A stretch of 5,231 bases of DNA from Chloroflexota bacterium (lineage in GTDB: Bacteria > Chloroflexota > Dehalococcoidia > SAR202 > UBA11138), in NCBI GenBank assembly GCA_022566975.1, contig JADFHV010000175.1:1-5231 (forward strand), read 5' to 3'. Positions within the stretch are counted from its first letter, which is position 1. Every line of letters starts with the position of its first letter. This document shows positions 1-3,860 of the stretch, piece after piece. The notes beneath the pieces were generated by a model. It did no database searches and had not been told where the DNA came from. It saw nothing but the letters and a program-made list of their open reading frames with translations. The position numbers were made by a program, and so were the translations under genes.

Positions 1-624
1 ACCGACCCGTACCAGCCCATCGAGGGCAAATACAGGCTGACCCGCCGATGCCTCGAGGCGTTCGTCGACTGGCGTAGCCCTGTAAGCCTCGTGACCAAGG
101 GGACGATGGCCGTAAGGGACGCGGACGTAATGGCCGAGCTGGAGCAGAGGGCCGGCTGCACCGTCTGCTTCAGCGTCACGACGCTGGACGATGAGCTATG
201 GCGAAGGCTGGAGCCCGGCACCCCTCCTCCCAAAAAGCGGCTCGCCGCGATGGGGCGTTTGGTAGCCGCGGGCGTCAACGCCGGCGTCGCCCTGGCTCCC
301 GTGATCCCCGGCCTCACCGACATTGCTGACAACATGGAGACCGTCGCACGGGCCGCGGCGGACCATGGCGCGAGATTCCTGTGGGGCAGCACCCTCTACC
401 TCAAGCCGGGCACCAAGGAGCATTTCCTGGAATTCCTGGGGCGGGAGCACCCTGGTCTGGCGGCCAGCTATGGTAAGCTCTACCCCGGCGCCTACGCGTC
501 GCGGCTCGTGCAGAACGGGATACAGGCGCACGTCGGGAAGCTCAGAGCAGCGTATGGCCTCGCCGAACGCCGGTCCCGGCGGCCAGACCCACAACCGCGA
601 CAGCTCGAGCTCGCGCTCAGATAG
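1..624 (+). CDS. Radical SAM protein, Rv2578c/SplB-like (5' end missing)
   Basis: The frame is open from base 1 and ends at TAG 622-624, giving the last 207 residues of a protein whose start lies outside the window. The first residues, TDPYQPIEGKYRLTR, match the segment that in Rv2578c/SplB-like radical SAM proteins follows the 4Fe-4S cluster-binding cysteine loop; the CxxxCxxC loop itself must lie upstream and is not seen. Further barrel strands are recognisable: SLVTKGTM (residues 29-36), a CFSVTTLD strand near 56-63, the LEPGTPPPKKRL segment near 70-81, and GVALAPVIPGLTD near 95-107. The tail is basic and ends QLELALR, as is common in this family. These proteins are predicted to cleave SAM to a 5'-deoxyadenosyl radical in the cytoplasm; the substrate is unknown. 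The family call is firm, the reaction is not. No terminator with a T-run follows. Confidence 0.88.
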   Translation, partial: TDPYQPIEGKYRLTRRCLEAFVDWRSPVSLVTKGTMAVRDADVMAELEQRAGCTVCFSVTTLDDELWRRLEPGTPPPKKRLAAMGRLVAAGVNAGVALAPVIPGLTDIADNMETVARAAADHGARFLWGSTLYLKPGTKEHFLEFLGREHPGLAASYGKLYPGAYASRLVQNGIQAHVGKLRAAYGLAERRSRRPDPQPRQLELALR

Positions 625-697
625 CCCATCACGAGCCAGGGAAGCTGCCTCTCACCGGTGCCCTCAGCGGGCGTCTGACTCACGGCTGTGCGCTGCC

Positions 698-726
698 TTG
701 TGGCCCCTCGACCGACGGGGTAGAAT
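698..726 (+). promoter_or_regulatory. Candidate sigma70-type promoter for the flavin oxidoreductase gene
   Basis: TTGTGG (698-703) is followed by a 17-base spacer and TAGAAT (721-726). The -10 box matches the TATAAT consensus at 5 of 6 positions and the -35 box matches TTGACA at 3 of 6. A start near base 733 would give a leader of about 29 bases. The AT-containing -10 box stands out in a GC-rich spacer. Seen by eye only. Confidence 0.5.
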
Positions 727-747
727 TGCACCCGCCCAGAGCCTCCT

Positions 748-755
748 GAAAGGGG
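748..755 (+). promoter_or_regulatory. Ribosome binding site for the flavin oxidoreductase
   Basis: GAAAGGGG lies 6 bases before the ATG at 762, which supports that start over later in-frame ATGs. Confidence 0.65.
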
Positions 756-761
756 TCTACC

Positions 762-1937
762 ATGAAGCTCGCCCTGCAGTACGAGATGCAGCGCCCGACC
801 CTCGACGACCACCTGGTGCTCCAGGAGACGATGGAGCAGTGCATACTTGCCGACGAGGTAGGTTTCGACTACCTGTGGTTCGTGGAGCACCACTTCCTCA
901 CCGGGTTCTCGGCTTCCCCCTGCTCCGACATCGTCTACGCCGCACTGAGTCAGCGAACAAAGCGCATCCGGCTGGGCCTCGGGGTCGTCATTCTACCGTA
1001 CCACCACCCCGTCCGCGTGGCCGAGCGCGTCGCCATGCTCGACCACCTGTCGGAAGGCAGGGTCGACTTCGGAACTGGGCGCTCCGCTCCCTACGAGCTC
1101 ATGGGGATGGGAATAGACCCCAGAGAGAGCCGTGACAGGTGGGACGAGTCGCTGACGATGGTGCCCAGGATATGGGAGTCCGACTGGTTCTCGTGGGAGG
1201 GCCGGTTCTGGAACGTTCCCGCCAGGCAGGTGCTGCCCAAGCCCTACCAGAAGCCGCATCCGCCCATCTGGGTGGCCGCGCTGCAGCCATCAACTTACGA
1301 GATCGCCGCCGAGAAGGGAATCGGCGTGCTGGCCTTCGGCTCCAGTACCCCCGCAGAGTTGGAGCCTCACGTTCGCGCCTATAAGGAGAACGTCAAGAAG
1401 GCCAGGCCCGTGGGAGCCTTCGTCAACGACCAGTGGGCCAGCTCGACGCTGGGCATCTGCCTGGACGACGACAAAGAAGCGCGGGAGCTGGGCGCTCAGT
1501 CTCTCAAGGCCTTCTTCGGTCCGGACCGCCCATACGTCCAGGGCCAGAAGGACATCTACAAGCAGCTATTGGAGAAATGGGGGGGCGTGCCGGAGCACCT
1601 GCGTCAGAACTTCTCCCGCTACGTGGAGCTGGACGAAGGGCAGACGGCCGAGGAGGCGCTGGACCTCTCCGGAGGAGGGGCCATCGCCCACAAGGTCTGG
1701 AACGACCTCGACGCCGACACGCTGGCCGATAGGGCCGTCGTGATCGCAGGGAATCCGGACACGTGCATCGAGGCGCTGAAGAAGCACGAGGCCACCGGCA
1801 TCGACCAGATGATGATCATGATGCAGACGGAGACCATCCCTCACGAGAAGGTGATGAGGTCCATCGAGCTCTTCGGCGAGCACGTGATCCCCGAGTTCAA
1901 GAGGTCAGAGCAGCCGGCGGCCACCCCGGCGGACTAG
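762..1937 (+). CDS. LLM-class flavin-dependent oxidoreductase (luciferase-like monooxygenase)
   Basis: A complete 391-residue protein of the bacterial luciferase-like (LLM) superfamily, which use reduced FMN or F420 to oxidise or reduce small organic substrates in the cytoplasm. The N-terminal TIM-barrel signatures are clear: FDYLWFVEHHF (35-45) with the EHH motif, the strand LGLGVVILPYHHPVRVAER (71-89), and LDHLSEGRVDFGTGRS (93-108), a cofactor-proximal loop. A proline-rich LPKPYQKPHPPIWVAA segment near 157-172 matches the usual mid-barrel strand. Near residue 304 there is an LSGGGAIA turn and near 328 a VIAGNPDTC segment, the typical late loop. Length is in the normal range for the family (about 330-400). 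It has its own promoter-like sequence and ribosome binding site, so it is probably a separate transcription unit from the radical SAM gene. No partner flavin reductase is in the window; the substrate cannot be read from sequence. Confidence 0.92.
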   Translation: MKLALQYEMQRPTLDDHLVLQETMEQCILADEVGFDYLWFVEHHFLTGFSASPCSDIVYAALSQRTKRIRLGLGVVILPYHHPVRVAERVAMLDHLSEGRVDFGTGRSAPYELMGMGIDPRESRDRWDESLTMVPRIWESDWFSWEGRFWNVPARQVLPKPYQKPHPPIWVAALQPSTYEIAAEKGIGVLAFGSSTPAELEPHVRAYKENVKKARPVGAFVNDQWASSTLGICLDDDKEARELGAQSLKAFFGPDRPYVQGQKDIYKQLLEKWGGVPEHLRQNFSRYVELDEGQTAEEALDLSGGGAIAHKVWNDLDADTLADRAVVIAGNPDTCIEALKKHEATGIDQMMIMMQTETIPHEKVMRSIELFGEHVIPEFKRSEQPAATPAD

Positions 1938-1980
1938 AAGCCCGTCTAAATGGGGCCCTTGTGATGGGTTTGGCACACGC

Positions 1981-1998
1981 CCCGGACCCGAGTCCGGG
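1981..1998. repeat. Inverted repeat, 7-bp stem with 4-base loop
   Basis: CCCGGAC (1981-1987), loop CCGA, GTCCGGG (1992-1998) form a perfect stem 43 bases after the oxidoreductase stop codon. No T-run follows, so it is a poor intrinsic terminator. It is the first of a run of hairpins that continues to 2154. Confidence 0.6.
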
Positions 1999-2002
1999 AT
2001 GT

Positions 2003-2015
2003 GCGGCATCGCCGC
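2003..2015. repeat. Small inverted repeat, 5-bp stem with 3-base loop
   Basis: GCGGC (2003-2007), loop ATC, GCCGC (2011-2015). Short and easily produced by chance in GC-rich DNA; listed because it sits in line with the larger hairpins around it. Confidence 0.35.
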
Positions 2016-2027
2016 GTTCGGGGGATT

Positions 2028-2055
2028 CGCAAGTCCCGACAAGTCGGGACTTGCG
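2028..2055. repeat. Perfect 13-bp inverted repeat with 2-base centre
   Basis: CGCAAGTCCCGAC (2028-2040), AA, GTCGGGACTTGCG (2043-2055). All 13 pairs match. As RNA the innermost C-G pair would close over only two bases, so the real loop is probably C-AA-G on 12 pairs. No T-run follows on either strand, which argues against a classical terminator and in favour of a dispersed palindromic element or a protein-binding dyad. Confidence 0.85.
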
Positions 2056-2060
2056 CTGGG

Positions 2061-2106
2061 ATCTGGGAGCCTGCCCTGAGCATCGCCGAAGGGGTGCCCC
2101 CCAGAT
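2061..2106. repeat. Nested palindromic element resembling a dispersed intergenic repeat
   Basis: The outer arms ATCTGGG (2061-2067) and CCCAGAT (2100-2106) are a perfect 7-bp match. They enclose CCCTGAGC (2074-2081) and CCGAAGGG (2086-2093), which pair as CCCT/AGGG, two opposed G/A mismatches, then G-C. The CCTGAG...CGAAGG core is like short palindromes that occur in many copies between genes in several GC-rich bacterial lineages. This is recollection of style; copy number cannot be judged from one window. Confidence 0.5.
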
Positions 2107-2129
2107 TCAAATTCAGGGCGGGTGGGTGG

Positions 2130-2154
2130 GACAACATCCTGATGTCAGGTTGTC
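2130..2154. promoter_or_regulatory. Interrupted dyad just upstream of the methyltransferase start
   Basis: GACAA (2130-2134) pairs with TTGTC (2150-2154), and CCTGA (2138-2142) pairs with TCAGG (2145-2149); the left side carries an extra CAT (2135-2137). The dyad ends 9 bases before the ATG at 2164, so in DNA it could be an operator and in RNA it would lie over the place where a ribosome binding site is expected. Function is not established. Confidence 0.35.
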
Positions 2155-2163
2155 AACAAAGCC

Positions 2164-3012
2164 ATGTCTCTCCTGAATCTGATTAACCGCGAGCCTGTTC
2201 CCATCCCCTGGGCTGAGGGAGAGAATATCCCCTGGGATGATCCTGACTTCAGCCGACGTATGCTCAAGGAGCACCTCGGCCAGGACCACGATGCCGCCAG
2301 TCGCCGCTCTGACAAGATCGACAGACAGGTGAGCTGGATTCATCAGGAGCTGCTGTCCGAACATCCCACCAGAATTCTGGACCTGGGCTGCGGACCGGGC
2401 CTATACACGAGCCGTTTGTCCAGCCTGGGACACGAGTGCACAGGCATAGACTACTCCCCTGCGTCGATAGCGTATGCAAGGAGCCAGGCCAATAAAGAGG
2501 GCCTGAGTTGCACCTACATCTGCGAGGATATGAGGAGGGCTGAGTATGGCTCCGATCACGGGCTGGCCATGCTCATCTTTGGGGAACTCAACGTCTTCAG
2601 ACCCGCCGATGCCAGGAGCATCCTAGAAAGGGCCTGCCACTCCCTTGACGGCGACGGGGTTCTCCTCCTCGAGCCTCATACCTTTGAAGGGATTCAGGCA
2701 AAAGGGGAGAATGCGGCCTCTTGGTATTCCGCTAAAAGAGGGCTTTTCTGCGATGAGCCCTATCTGTGTCTTCAGGAGAATTTCTGGGACTCAGCGACAC
2801 ATACCGCCACCACACGATATCTCGTGATTGATGCCGCCGGAGGAGACGTGACCCGGTACGCCCAGAGCCTTCAGGCGTACACTGACGCCGAGTACCACTC
2901 ATTACTGGAAGGATGTGGATTTGAAGAGGCCACCTTTCTCCCATCGCTGACTGGCGAAGGAGATGAGACCGAGAGCGGCCTGTTCGCGATTGTTGCCCGC
3001 AAGCGGAAATGA
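2164..3012 (+). CDS. Class I SAM-dependent methyltransferase
   Basis: A complete 282-residue cytoplasmic protein with a Rossmann-type methyltransferase domain. The SAM-binding motif I is RILDLGCGPG (70-79), followed by the acidic residue at the end of strand 2 in GIDYS (D96), and later strands AMLIFGELNVF (135-145) and GVLLLEPH (165-172). The N-terminal block with REPVPIPWAEGENIPW and HDAASRRSDKID, and the C-terminal QAYTDAEYHSLLEGCGF (237-253), match a widespread uncharacterised methyltransferase group; the substrate is unknown. The frame has a stop at 2140-2142, and 2164 is the first ATG, so the start is well bounded, but no Shine-Dalgarno sequence lies at normal distance (the nearest purine run is CAGG at 2146-2149). 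By eye the gene is less GC-rich, with more A/T-ending codons, than the oxidoreductase before it, which hints at separate acquisition. Confidence 0.9.
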   Translation: MSLLNLINREPVPIPWAEGENIPWDDPDFSRRMLKEHLGQDHDAASRRSDKIDRQVSWIHQELLSEHPTRILDLGCGPGLYTSRLSSLGHECTGIDYSPASIAYARSQANKEGLSCTYICEDMRRAEYGSDHGLAMLIFGELNVFRPADARSILERACHSLDGDGVLLLEPHTFEGIQAKGENAASWYSAKRGLFCDEPYLCLQENFWDSATHTATTRYLVIDAAGGDVTRYAQSLQAYTDAEYHSLLEGCGFEEATFLPSLTGEGDETESGLFAIVARKRK

Positions 3013-3060
3013 CCTAACCTCTCCCCTGTCGCCTTTGGCACCGCCTTCGGCCTGAGGTCA
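3010..3060. repeat. Weak folded region after the methyltransferase stop
   Basis: TGACCT (3010-3015, including the stop codon) is complementary to AGGTCA (3055-3060). Between them lie two near-identical mini-hairpins, GCCTTTGGC (3031-3039) and GCCTTCGGC (3043-3051). This could act in 3'-end formation, but no T-run follows and each stem is short. Confidence 0.25.
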
Positions 3061-3101
3061 ATCACAAGAAGCCTCGCGGCGGCACCGTCGGATTCGTTAC
3101 C

Positions 3102-3126
3102 TACCGTTTGATCGCGTATGACGGTA
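3102..3126 (-). terminator. Weak hairpin downstream of the leftward operon
   Basis: TACCGT (3102-3107) and ACGGTA (3121-3126) form a 6-bp stem around a 13-base loop, 12 bases beyond the MNT stop codon on the minus strand. No T-run follows, so if it works it would be as a transcript-end stabiliser or with Rho. The rest of the 3013-3138 spacer shows no gene. Confidence 0.25.
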
Positions 3127-3131
3127 TGTCG

Positions 3132-3186
3132 CCGAGGGTCACGGACGGGCTCTCTCGAACAGCACGATACCCTCGGAGAGAGCCCG
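3132..3186 (-). promoter_or_regulatory. Candidate RNA pseudoknot spanning the MNT stop codon
   Basis: In the minus-strand transcript, CGGGCUCUCUC (3186-3176) can pair perfectly over 11 bp with GAGAGAGCCCG (3156-3146). The 19-base loop between them begins with CGAGGGU (3175-3169), which can pair over 7 bp with ACCCUCG (3139-3133) downstream. The A of the UGA stop (3141-3139) is the first base of that last arm. The order of the arms is that of an H-type pseudoknot; if the two stems do not coexist they are two competing hairpins. The connecting stretch of 6 bases across an 11-bp stem is tight. Confidence 0.4.
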
Positions 3187-3510
3187 ACTTACCAGTGGGT
3201 TCCCGTCCTCGAGCATCGACGTCAGCTCTGCCTCGGTGTAGGGGAACACGTCCACCCCGATCGGGATGCCGTCTGGCTTAAACATAGCGATTCGGTCAAG
3301 AAAAGGCCGGTCGCTGTCCGAGACGACGACCAGCAGATCGACATCGCTCCCCGGCACCGCGTCGCCACGCGCCAGGGAGCCGAAGAGGACGACCCGCTCG
3401 ATCTCCGGCCGGTCTTGTACGAGCCGCCCGACCGCCCCTTCTACCGTCTTTCGGACCGCGGCCCGGTCAAGCCAGGTGACCTCGACAGAACCGAATGACC
3501 TCCTCTGCAT
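3139..3510 (-). CDS. Minimal nucleotidyltransferase (MNT), putative MntA-like antitoxin
   Basis: A 123-residue protein of the DNA polymerase beta-like nucleotidyltransferase superfamily. The active site is complete: FGSLARGD (43-50) and SDVDLLV (55-61) give G44-S45, ten residues, then D56-x-D58, and a third carboxylate sits at D87 in GVDVF. In HepT-MntA modules such proteins neutralise the HEPN toxin by transferring AMP to it; that role is inferred here from the neighbour. I take the ATG at 3510 as the start: GAGGG lies 9 bases upstream, whereas the longer reading from a GTG at 3537 has no ribosome binding site. From 3510 the gene overlaps the HEPN gene by 44 bases in another frame, so translation is probably coupled. 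Other MNT families act on small molecules or tRNA, but those are larger. An 11-bp inverted repeat lies in the last codons. Confidence 0.88.
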   Translation of the reverse strand: MQRRSFGSVEVTWLDRAAVRKTVEGAVGRLVQDRPEIERVVLFGSLARGDAVPGSDVDLLVVVSDSDRPFLDRIAMFKPDGIPIGVDVFPYTEAELTSMLEDGNPLVSRALSEGIVLFERARP

Positions 3511-3856
3511 GCTCCACCGCCCTCTGAGCTTCGTCACGCGTATAGTGTTGAAACGGCGCTCCGCCGGCGTGTGCGTTCGGATAACGCGGAGCGATATAGT
3601 GTTTGCCTAGCTCACTGACTTTGGCCGGGAGGTCTTCAGGAATCTGCACCCGATCGGCTAGTCCGCTAAGCAACCCATCCAGATCGTGACCACGCGCATC
3701 GCCCCCCAGATGCTGGTACACAGCCTTGATCGCCTTTTCTGCGGCCTGGTGTGATGCGAAGCACGACCATTCAAAATACCCCTCAGCGGCGTTTCTTTGA
3801 GCTACCTCAAGGTCTCGCTCAGCTTGCGCCATCCAGTCGGCATGTCTACTGGGCAC
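3467..3856 (-). CDS. HEPN-domain protein, putative RNase toxin
   Basis: A 129-residue all-helical protein of the HEPN family (PF05168-like rather than the HepT/DUF86 type). Family hallmarks are ADWMAQAERDLEVA (6-19), the FEWSCFASHQAAEKAIKAVYQ segment (28-48) and HYIAPRYPNAHAGGAPFQHYT (86-106). R91 and H96 form an R-x4-H motif of the kind used by HEPN RNases. The start is a GTG at 3856 (CAC on the plus strand); the family-conserved tryptophan and preceding residues argue against the ATG at 3832. A purine-rich GGGGGTGAG just upstream serves as ribosome binding site and contains the stop codon of the preceding ComM-like gene, with only 4 bases between the genes. The next gene encodes an MNT protein, so a toxin-antitoxin role is the leading hypothesis. 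Not all HEPN proteins of this family are proven toxins. Confidence 0.87.
   Translation of the reverse strand: MPSRHADWMAQAERDLEVAQRNAAEGYFEWSCFASHQAAEKAIKAVYQHLGGDARGHDLDGLLSGLADRVQIPEDLPAKVSELGKHYIAPRYPNAHAGGAPFQHYTRDEAQRAVEHAEEVIRFCRGHLA
3541..3603. repeat. 9-base direct repeats around the HEPN catalytic motif
   Basis: TATAGTGTT occurs at 3541-3549 and again at 3595-3603, exactly 54 bases apart. Between the copies, CGCTCCGC (3557-3564) and GCGGAGCG (3586-3593) are a perfect 8-bp inverted repeat. In the protein the two copies encode the HY of HYIA (86-87) and of QHYT (104-105), flanking R91-x4-H96. Confidence 0.8.
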
Positions 3857-3860
3857 CGGC

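Noticed and set aside
568..581. 6-bp inverted repeat CGCCGG/CCGGCG near the end of the radical SAM gene
   Set aside because: It is short, GC-only, inside coding sequence and followed by no T-run; chance is a sufficient explanation.
323..1135. Long open frame overlapping the radical SAM end and the start of the flavin oxidoreductase
   Set aside because: It lies across two well-recognised genes in another frame, and its product is arginine-rich low-complexity sequence typical of an out-of-frame GC-rich reading.
2001..2186. Short plus-strand open frame running through the hairpin region into the methyltransferase
   Set aside because: It consists of translated palindromes, has no recognisable domain and no convincing ribosome binding site.
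3496..3507. Strong AGAGGAGG Shine-Dalgarno-like sequence just inside the MNT reading frame (minus strand)
   Set aside because: No ATG, GTG or TTG in the MNT frame follows within range, so it does not define a later start; it encodes EE in the HEPN frame.
3511..3537. Upstream GTG start for the MNT gene, adding nine residues
   Set aside because: No ribosome binding site precedes 3537, the added residues are not family-like, and the ATG at 3510 has a GAGGG at suitable spacing.
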